Assembly: GCF_051014445.1 (NCBI RefSeq) | Contig: NC_135136.1 | Span: 25,624,001-25,688,000 of the forward strand | Direction: 5' to 3' | From: Colletes latitarsis | Lineage: Eukaryota; Arthropoda; Insecta; Hymenoptera; Colletidae | DNA: 64,000 bases | Shown here: in pieces, positions 1 to 9,831 of the stretch | Layout of the letters: each line of letters begins with the position of its first letter | Numbering within the stretch: the stretch's first letter is position 1 | Notes under the pieces: model-generated | Told to the model about the DNA's origin: nothing | Database searches by the model: none | Seen by the model: only the letters and a program-made list of their open reading frames with translations | Program-made: the position numbers and the translations under genes

Positions 1-524
1 GTTACCGACTAAAATACAGACCGAAACCAGGTTTAATTGACTGTTTCAGTGTGGTACCACATTAGTACCTGATTCAAACCCGAAAAAACCCAGGATCTGG
101 CCAACAGCTATGCGAAGAAGGCAAAATCATGAGCCAGATGCGGGCATAACCCAGACCTAACCCAGACCTAACCGGTGATATCCCCTAAAATGTGGATCGA
201 AACCAAGGTTTAATTGACTGTTTCAGTGTGGTATCATATTAGTACGTGATTCAAACCCGAAAAAACCCAGGATCTGGCCAACAACTATGCGAAGAAGGCA
301 AAATCATGAGCCAGATGCGGGCATAACCCAGACCTAACCCAGACCTAACCGGAGTTGCCGACTAAAATATTGGTCGGAACCGGGTTTAATTGTCTGTTTC
401 AGTGAGGTGTGACATTACTACGTGTTTCAAACCAGAGAAAACCCAGGATCTGGCGAACAAGAATGCGGAAAAGACGAAGTCATGAGCCAGATGCGGGCAT
501 AACCCAGACCTAATCCAGACCTAA

Positions 525-700
525 CCGGTTTTATCCTCTAAAATGTGGATCGAAACCAGGTTTAATTGATTGTTTGAGTGTGGTACCACATTAGTACGTG
601 ATCCAAACCCGAAAAAACCAAGGATCTGGCCAACAAGTATGCGAAGAAGGCAAAATCATGAGCCAGATGCGGGCATAACCCAGACCTAACCCAGACCTAA
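525..700 (+). repeat. Monomer type d
   Basis: 176 bp with head CCGGTTTTATCCTCTAAAAT, then TTGATTGTTTGAGTGTGG and CGTGATCCAAACCCG, tail AAGTATGCGAAGAAGGC. It is close to types h and k but lacks their tail markers (GAGGAAGGCAAG and GAAGGAGGC). It closes the 705-bp a-b-c-d unit at the left edge. Confidence 0.8.
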
Positions 701-876
701 CCCGTGTTACCGACTAAAATACAGACCGAAACCAGGTTTAATTGACTGTTTCAGTGTGGTACCACATTAGTACCTGATTCAAACCCGAAAAAACCCAGGA
801 TCTGGCCAACAGCTATGCGAAGAAGGCAAAATCATGAGCCAGATGCGGGCATAACCCAGACCTAACCCAGACCTAA
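701..876 (+). repeat. Monomer type a
   Basis: 176 bp. The head is CCCGTGTTACCGACTAAAAT followed by ACAGACCG, as in type g. The middle has TTAGTACCTGATTC and the tail CAACAGCTATGCG, as in types f and f'. It therefore looks like a g-head and f'-tail mosaic. The same type occupies the first 171 bases of the window (phase start just outside the window). It is not part of the regular cycle to the right. Confidence 0.85.
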
Positions 877-1053
877 CCGGTGATATCCCCTAAAATGTGG
901 ATCGAAACCAAGGTTTAATTGACTGTTTCAGTGTGGTATCATATTAGTACGTGATTCAAACCCGAAAAAACCCAGGATCTGGCCAACAACTATGCGAAGA
1001 AGGCAAAATCATGAGCCAGATGCGGGCATAACCCAGACCTAACCCAGACCTAA
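877..1053 (+). repeat. Monomer type b (177 bp)
   Basis: The head is CCGGTGATATCCCCTAAAAT, then ACCAAGGTTTAATTG with one extra A, which makes this type 177 bp. It has TATCATATTAG where most types have TACCACATTA, so the KpnI site and palindrome are lost. The tail is CAACAACTATGCG. It opens the regular HOR cycle at 877, 3693, 6333, 12119, 14935, 17399, 22148 and 26900. Confidence 0.9.
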
Positions 1054-1229
1054 CCGGAGTTGCCGACTAAAATATTGGTCGGAACCGGGTTTAATTGTCT
1101 GTTTCAGTGAGGTGTGACATTACTACGTGTTTCAAACCAGAGAAAACCCAGGATCTGGCGAACAAGAATGCGGAAAAGACGAAGTCATGAGCCAGATGCG
1201 GGCATAACCCAGACCTAACCCAGACCTAG
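1054..1229 (+). repeat. Monomer type c
   Basis: The head is CCGGAGTT(A/G)CCGAC, then TTGGTCGGAACCGGGT (1075-1090), then GTGAGGTGTGACATTAC, ACCAGAGAAAACCC and GCGGAAAAGACGAA. This is the only regular type carrying the CENP-B-box-like sequence. It always follows b or an o/b hybrid. Other copies start at 349, 3870, 6510, 7907, 10008, 12296, 15112, 18456, 20568, 22325, 25317, 27077 and 37096. Confidence 0.9.
1075..1090 (+). other. CENP-B-box-like site in type c (candidate)
   Basis: TTGGTCGGAACCGGGT resembles the mammalian CENP-B box. With the preceding base it fits the essential pattern NTTCGNNNNANNCGGGN at eight of nine fixed positions; the exception is the C of TTCG, which is G here. It lies at monomer positions 22-37 of type c, for example also 370-385 and 3891-3906. 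Other types have CAGG or other changes at this place. The resemblance is seen; binding is inference. Confidence 0.4.
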
Positions 1230-1405
1230 CCGGTGTTACCGACTAAAATACTGACCGAATCCAGGTTTAATTGAATGTTAGTGTGTGGTACCACATTACT
1301 ACGTTATTCAAACCCGAAAATTCCCAGGATCTGACCAACAAGTATGCGAAGAATGCAAAATCATGAGCCAGATGCGGGCATAACCCAGACCTAACTCAGA
1401 CCTAA
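1230..1405 (+). repeat. Monomer type e
   Basis: The head is CCGGTGTTACCGACTAAAAT with ACTGACCGAATCC. The marker is TTGAATGTTAGTGTGTGG, followed by ACGTTATTCAAACCCG, ATTCCCAGGATCTGACC and GAAGAATGC. The last sub-repeat pair reads CCCAGACCTAACTCAGACC. It follows c and precedes f. The later copies at 22501, 27253 and in A2 read GAATGGTAG instead of GAATGTTAG. Confidence 0.9.
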
Positions 1406-1581
1406 CCGGTTTTATCCTCTAAAATGTGGATCGAAACCAGGTTTAATTGACTGTTACTGTGTGGTACCACATTACTACGTGATTAATACCCGAAAAAACC
1501 CAGGATCTGGCCAACAGCTATGCGAAGAAGGTAAAATCATTAGCCAGATGCGGGCACAACCCAGACCTAACCCAGACCTAA
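1406..1581 (+). repeat. Monomer type f
   Basis: The head is CCGGTTTTATCCTCTAAAAT with GTGGATCG. Markers are GACTGTTACTGTGTGG, CGTGATTAATACCCG, CAACAGCTATGCG and GGTAAAATCATTAGCC. It follows e and precedes g in the regular cycle. Confidence 0.9.
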
Positions 1582-1757
1582 CCCGTGTTACCGGCTAAAA
1601 TACAGACCGAAACCAGGTTTAATTGACTGTTTCAGTGTGGTACCACATTACTACGTGATTAATACCCGAAAATTCCCAGGATCTGACCAACATGTATGCG
1701 AAGAATGCAAAATCATGAGCCAGATGCGGGCATTACCCAGACCTAACTCAGACCTAA
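1582..1757 (+). repeat. Monomer type g
   Basis: The head is CCCGTGTTACCG with ACAGACCGAAACC. Markers are CGTGATTAATACCCG together with ATTCCCAGGATCTGACC and CAACATGTATGCG, then CTAACTCAGACC. It follows f and precedes h. This copy reads CCGGCTAAAAT at the head where most copies read CCGACTAAAAT. Confidence 0.9.
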
Positions 1758-1933
1758 CCGGTTTTATCATCTAAAATGTGGATCGAAACCAGGTTTAATT
1801 GATTGTTTCAGTGTGGTACCACATTAGTACGTGATCCAAACCCGAAAAAACCAAGGATCTGGCCAACAAGTATGCGAGGAAGGCAAGATCATGAGCCAGA
1901 TGCGGGCATAGCCGAGACCTAACCCAGACCTAA
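1758..1933 (+). repeat. Monomer type h
   Basis: The head is CCGGTTTTATCATCTAAAAT. It has TTGATTGTTTCAG, CGTGATCCAAACCCG and the tail GCGAGGAAGGCAAGATC, and it ends GCATAGCCGAGACC instead of GCATAACCCAGACC. It follows g and precedes i. Confidence 0.9.
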
Positions 1934-2109
1934 CCAGTGTTATCCTTTAAAATGTGGATCGAAACCAGGTTTAATTGACTGTTTCAATGTGGTACCACAT
2001 TACTACGTGATTCAAACCCTAAAAAACCCAGGATCTGGCCAACAAGTATGCGAAGAAGGCAAAATCATGAGCCAGATGCGGGCATAACCCACACCTAACC
2101 CAGACCTAA
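1934..2109 (+). repeat. Monomer type i
   Basis: The head is CCAGTGTTATCCTTTAAAAT. TTTCAATGTGG extends the common palindrome to 16 bp (1986-2001). It also has CAAACCCTAAAAAACCC and ends GCATAACCCACACC. It follows h, except in the 8-mer unit where it directly follows c at 6686. Confidence 0.9.
1986..2001. other. 16-bp perfect palindrome in type i
   Basis: AATGTGGTACCACATT is its own reverse complement and is centred on a KpnI site. Most other monomer types keep only the inner 12 bp TGTGGTACCACA at the same place. A protein-binding role is possible but not shown. Confidence 0.9.
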
Positions 2110-2285
2110 CCGGTGTTACCGACTAAAATACTGACCGAATCCAGGTTTAATTGACTGTTACTGTGTGGTACCACATTACTACGTGATACAAACCCGAAAA
2201 TTCCCAGGATCTGGCCAACAACTATGCGAAGATGGCAAAATCATGAGCCAGATGGGGGCATAACCCAGACCTAACCCAGACCTAA
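2110..2285 (+). repeat. Monomer type j (representative monomer)
   Basis: The head is CCGGTGTTACCGACTAAAAT with ACTGACCGAATCC. Then come GACTGTTACTGTGTGG, CGTGATACAAACCCG, ATTCCCAGG, CAACAACTATGCG and GATGGGGGCATAA. Base counts for this type are A 59, C 46, G 35, T 36, with seven CpG dinucleotides. Close relatives dominate the diverged right end, so it may be nearest to the family consensus. Confidence 0.9.
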
Positions 2286-2461
2286 CCGGTTTTATCCTCT
2301 AAAATGTGGATCGAAACCAGGTTTAATTGATTGTTTCAGTGTGGTACCACATTAGTACGTGATCCAAACCTGAAAAAACCAAGGATCTGGCCAACAAGTA
2401 TGCGAAGGAGGCAAAATCATGAGCCAGATGCGGGCATAACCCAGACCTAACCCAGACCTAA
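2286..2461 (+). repeat. Monomer type k
   Basis: The head is CCGGTTTTATCCTCTAAAAT, with TTGATTGTTTCAG, CGTGATCCAAACCTG, AACCAAGG and the tail GCGAAGGAGGC. It is missing from the second HOR unit, and it is 165 bp instead of 176 at 7038-7202 and 9139-9303. Confidence 0.9.
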
Positions 2462-2637
2462 CCGGTGTTATCCCCTAAAATGTGGATCGAAACCAGGTTT
2501 AATTGACTGTTTCAGTGTGGTATCATATTAGTACGTGATTCAAACCCGAAAAAACCAAGGATCTGGCCAACAAGTATGCGAACAAGGCAAAATCATGAGC
2601 CAGATGCGGGCATAACCCAGACCTAACCCAGACCTAA
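2462..2637 (+). repeat. Monomer type l
   Basis: The head is CCGGTGTTATCCCCTAAAAT. GTGGTATCATATTAG replaces the KpnI palindrome, as in type b, but the spacing is the standard 176 bp. The tail is AAGTATGCGAACAAGGC. Later copies end GCATAACCCACACC. It precedes m. Confidence 0.9.
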
Positions 2638-2813
2638 CCGGTGTTACCGACTAAAATACTGACCGAATCCAGGTTTAATTGTCTGTTACTGTGTGGTACC
2701 TCATTACTACGTTATTCAAACCCGGAAATTCCCAGGATCTGACCAACAAGTATGCGAAGAAGGCAAAATCCTGAGCCAGATGCGGGCATAACCCAGACCA
2801 AACCCAGACCTAA
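2638..2813 (+). repeat. Monomer type m
   Basis: It has GTCTGTTACTGTGTGG, ACGTTATTCAAACCCGG, AAATTCCCAGGATCTGACC, AAATCCTGAGCC and the sub-repeat variant CCCAGACCAAACCC. Always between l and n in the regular cycle. Confidence 0.9.
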
Positions 2814-2989
2814 CCGGTGTTACCGACTAAAATACTGACCGAATCCAGGTTTAATTGACTGTTACTGTGTGGTACCACATTACTACGTGATACAAACCCG
2901 AAAATTCCCAGGATCTGGCCAACAACTATGCGAAGAAGGCAAAATCATGAGCCAGATGGGGGCATAACCCAGACCTAAGCCAGACCTAA
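2814..2989 (+). repeat. Monomer type n
   Basis: Nearly the same as type j through the middle, with GATGGGGGCATAA. It is distinguished by the end CCTAAGCCAGACCTAAA, which also makes the next monomer begin ACGG rather than CCGG. It precedes o. Confidence 0.9.
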
Positions 2990-3165
2990 ACGGTTTTATA
3001 CTCTAAAATATTGATCGAATCCAAGTTTAACGTACTGTTTCTGTGTGGTACCACATTACTGCGTGATTCAAACCCGAAAAAACCCCGGATCTGGCCAACA
3101 AGTTTGCGAAGAATGCAACATCATGAGCCAGATGCGGGCATAACCCAGACCTAACCCAGACCTAA
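2990..3165 (+). repeat. Monomer type o
   Basis: The head is ACGGTTTTATACTC in this copy and ACGGTGTTATACTC in the others. Then come AATATTGATCGAATCC, AAGTTTAACGTACTG, ACTGCGTGATTC and AACAAGTTTGCGAAG. It precedes p in full units. In the 12-mer units it is fused to the tail of b (o/b hybrids). Confidence 0.9.
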
Positions 3166-3340
3166 CCGGTGTTACCGACTAAAATATTGGTCGGAACCAG
3201 GTCTAATTGTCTGTTTCATTGTGGTACCACATAACTTCGTGATTGAGGCCAGAGAAAACCAAGGATCCGTCCAACAAGAATGCGGAAAATCAAAATCATG
3301 AGTCAGATGCTGGCATTACCCAGACCTAACCCAGACCTAA
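3166..3340 (+). repeat. Monomer type p (175 bp)
   Basis: The most divergent regular type: TTGGTCGGAACCAGGTC, TTTCATTGTGG, ACATAACTTCGTGATTGAG, a BamHI site in GGATCCGTCC, GCGGAAAATCAAAATC with one base lost, and GAGTCAGATGCTGGCATT. Other copies start at 5806, 11944, 14408, 21973, 26725, 35513 and 45532. Two subtypes exist, GATTGAGGCC and GATTGAGACC. Confidence 0.9.
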
Positions 3341-3516
3341 CCGGTGTTACCGAATAAAATACTGACCGAATCCAGGTTTAATTGAATGTTAGTGTGTGGT
3401 ACCACATTACTACGTTATTCAAACCCGAAAATTCCCAGGATCTGACCAACAAGTATGCGAAGAATGCAAAATCATGAGCCAGATGCGGGCATAACCCAGA
3501 CCTAACTCAGACCTAA
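3341..3516 (+). repeat. Monomer type e'
   Basis: Like type e, but the head reads GTTACCGAATAAAATACTG (A replacing C). Found only directly after p, at 3341, 5981 and 14583. A more distant relative with the same head follows p at 35688 and in the A2 copy. Confidence 0.85.
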
Positions 3517-3692
3517 CCGGTTTTATCCTCTAAAATGTGGATCGAAACCAGGTTTAATTGACTGTTACTGTGTGGTACCACATTACTACGTGATTAATAC
3601 CCGAAAAAACCCAGGATCTGGCCAACAGCTATGCGAAGAAGGCAAAATCATGAGCCTGATGCGGGCATAACCCAGACCTAACCCAGACCTAA
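3517..3692 (+). repeat. Monomer type f'
   Basis: Like type f with CAACAGCTATGCG, but the tail is GAAGGCAAAATCATGAG rather than GGTAAAATCATTAGCC; two of the three copies then read CCTGATGCGGG. It follows e' and precedes b, closing the 16-mer. Confidence 0.85.
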
Positions 3693-6332
3693 CCGGTGAT
3701 ATCCCCTAAAATGTGGATCGAAACCAAGGTGTAATTGACTGTTTCAGTGTGGTATCATATTAGTACGTGATTCAAACCCGAAAAAACCGAGGATCTGGCC
3801 AACAACTATGCGAAGAAGGCAAAATCATGAGCCAGATGCGGGCATAACCCAGACCTAACCCAGACCTAACCGGAGTTACCGACTAAAATATTGGTCGGAA
3901 CCGGGTTTAATTGTCTGTTTCAGTGAGGTGTGACATTACTACGTGTTTCAAACCAGAGAAAACCCAGGATCTGGCGAACAAGAATGCGGAAAAGACGAAA
4001 TCATGAGCCAGATGCGGGCATAACCCAGACCTAACCCAGACCTAACCGGTGTTACCGACTAAAATACTGACCGAATCCAGGTTTAATTGAATGTTAGTGT
4101 GTGGTACCACATTACTACGTTATTCAAACCCGAAAATTCCCAGGATCTGACCAACAAGTATGCGAAGAATGCAAAATCATGAGCCAGATGCGGGCATAAC
4201 CCAGACCTAACTCAGACCTAACCGGTTTTATCCTCTAAAATGTGGATCGAAACCAGGTTTAATTGACTGTTACTGTGTGGTACCACATTACTACGTGATT
4301 AATACCCGAAAAAACCCAGGATCTGGCCAACAGCTATGCGAAGAAGGTAAAATCATTAGCCAGATGCGGGCATAACCCAGACCTAACCCAGACCTAACCC
4401 GTGTTACCGACTAAAATACAGACCGAAACCAGGTTTAATTGACTGTTTCAGTGTGGTACCACATTACTACGTGATTAATACTCGAAAATTCCCAGGATCT
4501 GACCAACATGTATGCGAAGAATGCAAAATCATGAGCCAGATGCGGGCATAACCCAGACCTAACCCAGACCTAACCGGTTTTATCATCTAAAATGTGGATC
4601 GAAACCAGGTTTAATTGATTGTTTCAGTGTGGTACCACATTAGTACGTGATCCAAACCCGAAAAAACCAAGGATCTGGCCAACAAGTATGCGAGGAAGGC
4701 AAGATCATGAGCCAGATGCGGGCATAGCCGAGACCTAACCCAGACCTAACCAGTGTTATCCTTTAAAATGTGGATCGAAACCAGGTTTAATTGACTGTTT
4801 CAATGTGGTACCACATTACTACGTGATTCAAACCCTAAAAAACCCAGGATCTGGCCAACAAGTATGCGAAGAAGGCAAAATCATGAGCCAGATGCGGGCA
4901 TAACCCACACCTAACCCAGACCTAACCGGTGTTACCGACTAAAATACTGACCGAATCCAGGTTTAATTGACTGTTACTGTGTGGTACCACATTACTACGT
5001 GATACAAACCCGAAAATTCCCAGGATCTGGCCAACAACTATGCGAAGATGGCAAAATCATGAGCCAGATGCGGGCATAACCCAGACCTAACCCAGACCTA
5101 ACCGGTGTTATCCCCTAAAATGTGGATCGAAACCAGGTTTAATTGACTGTTTCAGTGTGGTATCATATTAGTACGTGATTCAAACCCGAAAAAACCAAGG
5201 ATCTGGCCAACAAGTATGCGAACAAGGCAAAATCATGAGCCAGATGCGGGCATAACCCAGACCTAACCCAGACCTAACCGGTGTTACCGACTAAAATACT
5301 GACCGAATCCAGGTTTAATTGTCTGTTACTGTGTGGTACCACATTACTACGTTATTCAAACCCGGAAATTCCCAGGATCTGACCAACAAGTATGCGAAGA
5401 AGGCAAAATCCTGAGCCAGATGCGGGCATAACCCAGACCAAACCCAGACCTAACCGGTGTTACCGACTAAAATACTGACCGAATCCAGGTTTAATTGACT
5501 GTTACTGTGTGGTACCACATTACTACGTGATACAAACCCGAAAATTCCCAGGATCTGGCCAACAACAATGCGAAGAAGGCAAAATCATGAGCCAGATGGG
5601 GGCATAACCCAGACCTAAGCCAGACCTAAACGGTGTTATACTCTAAAATATTGATCGAATCCAAGTTTAACGTACTGTTTCTGTGTGGTACCACATTACT
5701 GCGTGATTCAAACCTGAAAAAACCCAGGATCTGGCCAACAAGTTTGCGAAGAAAGCAAAATCATGAGCCAGATGCGGGCATAACCCAGACCTAACCCAGA
5801 CCTAACCGGTGTTACCGACTAAAATATTGGTCGGAACCAGGTCTAATTGTCTGTTTCATTGTGGTACCACATAACTTCGTGATTGAGGCCAGAGAAAACC
5901 AAGGATCCGTCCAACAAGAATGCGGAAAATCAAAATCATGAGTCAGATGCTGGCATTACCCAGACCTAACCCAGACCTAACCGGTGTTACCGAATAAAAT
6001 ACTGACCGAATCCAGGTTTAATTGAATGTTAGTGTGTGGTACCACATTACTACGTTATTCAAACCCGAAAATTCACAGGATCTGACCAACAAGTATGCGA
6101 AGAATGCAAAATCATGAGCCAGATGCGGGCATAACCCAGACCTAACTCAGACCTAACCGGTTTTATCCTCTAAAATGTGGATCGAAACCAGGTTTAATTG
6201 ACTGTTACTGTGTGGTACCACATTACTACGTGATTAATACCCGAAAAAACCCAGGATCTGGCCAACAGCTATGCGAAGAAGGCAAAATCATGAGCCTGAT
6301 GCGGGCATAACCCAGACCTAACCCAGACCTAA
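3693..6332 (+). repeat. HOR unit 2: 15-mer, 2,640 bp
   Basis: The same order as unit 1 but without k: j at 4926 ends with a GATGCGGGC tail and is followed directly by l at 5102. The shift produces an exact 2,640-bp offset for m-n-o-p between units 1 and 2 (p marker GATTGAGGCC at 3241 and 5881). Confidence 0.9.
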
Positions 6333-7730
6333 CCGGTGATATCCCCTAAAATGTGGATCGAAACCAAGGTTTAATTGACTGTTTCAGAGTGGTATCATAT
6401 TAGTACGTGATTCAAACCCGAAAAAACCCAGGATCTGGCCAACAACTATGCGAAGAAGGCAAAATCATGAGCCAGATGCGGGCATAACCCAGACCTAACC
6501 CAGACCTAACCGGAGTTACCGACTAAAATATTGGTCGGAACCGGGTTTAATTGTCTGTTTCAGTGAGGTGTGACATTACTACGTGTTTCAAACCAGAGAA
6601 AACCCAGGATCTGGCGAACAAGAATGCGGAAAAGACGAAATCATGAGCCAGATGCGGGCATAACCCAGACCTAACCCAGACCTAACCAGTGTTATCCTTT
6701 AAAATGTGGATCGAAACCAGGTTTAATTGACTGTTTCAATGTGGTACCACATTACTACGTGATTCAAACCCTAAAAAACCCAGGATCTGGCCAACAAGTA
6801 TGCGAAGAAGGCAAAATCATGAGCCAGATGCGGGCATAACCCACACCTAACCCAGACCTAACCGGTGTTACCGACTAAAATACTGACCGAATCCAGGTTT
6901 AATTGACTGTTACTGTGTGGTACCACATTACTACGTGATACAAACCCGAAAATTCCCAGGATCTGGCCAACAACTATGCGAAGAAGGCAAAATCATGAGC
7001 CAGATGGGGGCATAACCCAGACCTAACCCAGACCTAACCGGTTTTATCCTCTAAAATGTGGATCGAAACCAGGTTTAATTGATTGTTTCAGTGTGGTACC
7101 ACATTAGTACGTGATCCAAACCTGAAAAAACCAAGGATCTGGCCAACAAGTATGCGAAGGAGGCAAAATCATGAGCCAGATGCGGGCATAACCCAGACCT
7201 AACCGGTGTTATCCCCTAAAATGTGGATCGAAACCAGGTTTAATTGACTGTTTCAGTGTGGTATCATATTAGTACGTGATTCAAACCCGAAAAAACCAAG
7301 GATCTGGCCAACAAGTATGCGAACAAGGCAAAATCACGAGCCAGATGCGGGCATAACCCACACCTAACCCAGACCTAACCGGTGTTACCGACTAAAATAC
7401 TGACCGAATCCAGGTTTAATTGTCTGTTACTGTGTGGTACCACATTACTACGTTATTCAAACCCGGAAATTCCCAGGATCTGACCAACAAGTATGCGAAG
7501 AAGGCAAAATCCTGAGCCAGATGCGGGCATAACCCAGACCAAACCCAGACCTAACCGGTGTTACCGACTAAAATACTGACCGAATCCAGGTTTAATTGAC
7601 TGTTACTGTGTGGTACCACATTACTACGTGATACAAACCCGAAAATTCCCAGGATCTGGCCAACAACTATGCGAAGAAGGCAAAATCATGAGCCAGATGG
7701 GGGCATAACCCAGACCTAAGCCAGACCTAA
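6333..7730 (+). repeat. HOR unit 3: 8-mer, 1,398 bp
   Basis: Order b-c-i-j-k-l-m-n. Relative to the complete unit, e-f-g-h are missing between c (6510) and i (6686). The following o is already the o/b hybrid of the next unit. k is 165 bp here (7038-7202) because one 11-bp sub-repeat is lost. The length is 8 x 176 +1 -11. Confidence 0.9.
7038..7202 (+). repeat. 165-bp k monomer with one 11-bp sub-repeat
   Basis: Ends GCATAACCCAGACCTAA and then CCGGTG directly, so it has one CCCAGACCTAA instead of two. The same shortened k is found at 9139-9303, indicating that units 3 and 4 share it by descent. Confidence 0.92.
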
Positions 7731-9831
7731 ACGGTGTTATACTCTAAAATATTGATTGAATCCAAGTTTAACGTACTGTTTCTGTGTGGTACCACATTAC
7801 TGCGTGATTCAAACCCGAAAAAACCCAGGATCTGGCCAACAACTATGCGAAGAAGGCAAAATCATGAGCCAGATGCGGGCATAACCCAGACCTAACCCAG
7901 ACCTAACCGGAGTTACCGACTAAAATATTGGTCGGAACCGGGTTTAATTGTCTGTTTCAGTGAGGTGTGACATTACTACGTGTTTCAAACCAGAGAAAAC
8001 CCAGGATCTGGCGAACAAGAATGCGGAAAAGACGAAATCATGAGCCAGATGCAGGCATAACCCAGACCTAACCCAGACCTAACCGGTGTTACCGACTAAA
8101 ATACTGACCGAATCCAGGTTTAATTGAATGTTAGTGTGTGGTACCACATTACTACGTTATTCAAACCCGAAAATTCCCAGGATCTGACCAACAAGTATGC
8201 GAAGAATGCAAAATCATGAGCCAGATGCGGGCATAACCCAGACCTAACTCAGACCTAACCGGTTTTATCCTCTAAAATGTGGATCGAAACCAGGTTTAAT
8301 TGACTGTTACTGTGTGGTACCACATTACTACGTGATTAATACCCGAAAAAACCCAGGATCTGGCCAACAGCTATGCGAAGAAGGTAAAATCATTAGCCAG
8401 ATGCGGGCATAACCCAGACCTAACCCAGACCTAACCCGTGTTACCGACTAAAATACAGACCGAAACCAGGTTTAATTGACTGTTTCAGTGTGGTACCACA
8501 TTACTACGTGATTAATACCCGAAAATTCCCAGGATCTGACCAACATGTATGCGAAGAATGCAAAATCATGAGCCAGATGCGGGCATAACCCAGACCTAAC
8601 TCAGACCTAACCGGTTTTATCATCTAAAATGTGGATCGAAACCAGGTTTAATTGATTGTTTCAGTGTGGTACCACATTAGTACGTGATCCAAACCCGAAA
8701 AAACCAAGGATCTGGCCAACAAGTATGCGAGGAAGGCAAGATCATGAGCCAGATGCGGGCATAGCCGAGACCTAACCCAGACCTAACCAGTGTTATCCTT
8801 TAAAATGTGGATCGAAACCAGGTTTAATTGACTGTTGCAATGTGGTACCACATTACTACGTGATTCAAACCCTAAAAAACCCAGGATCTGGCCAACAAGT
8901 ATGCGAAGAAGGCAAAATCATGAGCCAGATGCGGGCATAACCCACACCTAACCCAGACCTAACCGGTGTTACCGACTAAAATACTGACCGAATCCAGGTT
9001 TAATTGACTGTTACTGTGTGGTACCACATTACTACGTGATACAAACCCGAAAATTCCCAGGATCTGGCCAACAACTATGCGAAGAAGGCAAAATCATGAG
9101 CCAGATGGGGGCATAACCCAGACCTAACCCAGACCTAACCGGTTTTATCCTCTAAAATGTGGGTCGAAACCAGGTTTAATTGATTGTTTCAGTGTGGTAC
9201 CACATTAGTACGTGATCCAAGCCCGAAAAAACCAAGGATCTGGCCAACAAGTATGCGAAGGAGGCAAAATCATGAGCCAGATGCGGGCATAACCCAGACC
9301 TAACCGGTGTTATCCCCTAAAATGTGGATCGAAACCAGGTTTAATTGACTGTTTCAGTGTGGTATCATATTAGTACGTGATTCAAACCCGAAAAAACCAA
9401 GGATCTGGCCAACAAGTATGCGAACAAGGCAAAATCACGAGCCAGATGCGGGCATAACCCACACCTAACCCAGACCTAACCGGTGTTACCGACTAAAATA
9501 CTGACCGAATCCAGGTTTAATTGTCTGTTACTGTGTGGTACCACATTACTACGTTATTCAAACCCGGAAATTCCCAGGATCTGACCAACAAGTATGCGAA
9601 GAAGGCAAAATCCTGAGCCAGATGCGGGCATAACCCAGACCAAACCCAGACCTAACCGGTGTTACCGACTAAAATACTGACCGAATCCAGGTTTAATTGA
9701 CTGTTACTGTGTGGTACCACATTACTACGTGATACAAACCCGAAAATTCCCAGGATCTGGCCAACAACTATGCGAAGAAGGCAAAATCATGAGCCAGATG
9801 GGGGCATAACCCAGACCTAAGCCAGACCTAA
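7731..9831 (+). repeat. HOR unit 4: 12-mer, 2,101 bp
   Basis: Order o/b-c-e-f-g-h-i-j-k-l-m-n. The o/b hybrid at 7731 removes p-e'-f' and one monomer equivalent. k at 9139-9303 is 165 bp, so the unit is 12 x 176 - 11. The same o/b junction opens unit 5, so units 4 and 5 are tandem copies over most of their length. Confidence 0.9.
9139..9303 (+). repeat. 165-bp k monomer, second copy
   Basis: One CCCAGACCTAA only, as at 7038-7202. It differs from that copy by GTGGGTCG (GTGGATCG) and CCAAGCCCG (CCAAACCTG). Confidence 0.92.

Larger units (their letters stand above)
1..1229 (+). repeat. 705-bp four-monomer unit, copy 1 and partial copy 2
   Basis: Bases 1 onward (a-b-c-d) recur from 706 with an offset of 705 bp (4 x 176 plus the extra base of type b). 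The match runs to about 512, which corresponds to 1217, after which copy 1 continues into d and copy 2 into e. The second copy therefore feeds directly into the regular 16-mer. Both c copies here read GGAGTTGCCG, whereas later copies read GGAGTTACCG. Confidence 0.9.
877..3692 (+). repeat. HOR unit 1: complete 16-mer, 2,816 bp
   Basis: Order b-c-e-f-g-h-i-j-k-l-m-n-o-p-e'-f'. The length is exactly 16 x 176 because the extra base in b cancels the missing base in p. It has the same composition as the unit at 12,119-14,934 (offset 11,242). I take it as the reference form because the other left-hand units can be derived from it by deletion or insertion. Confidence 0.9.
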
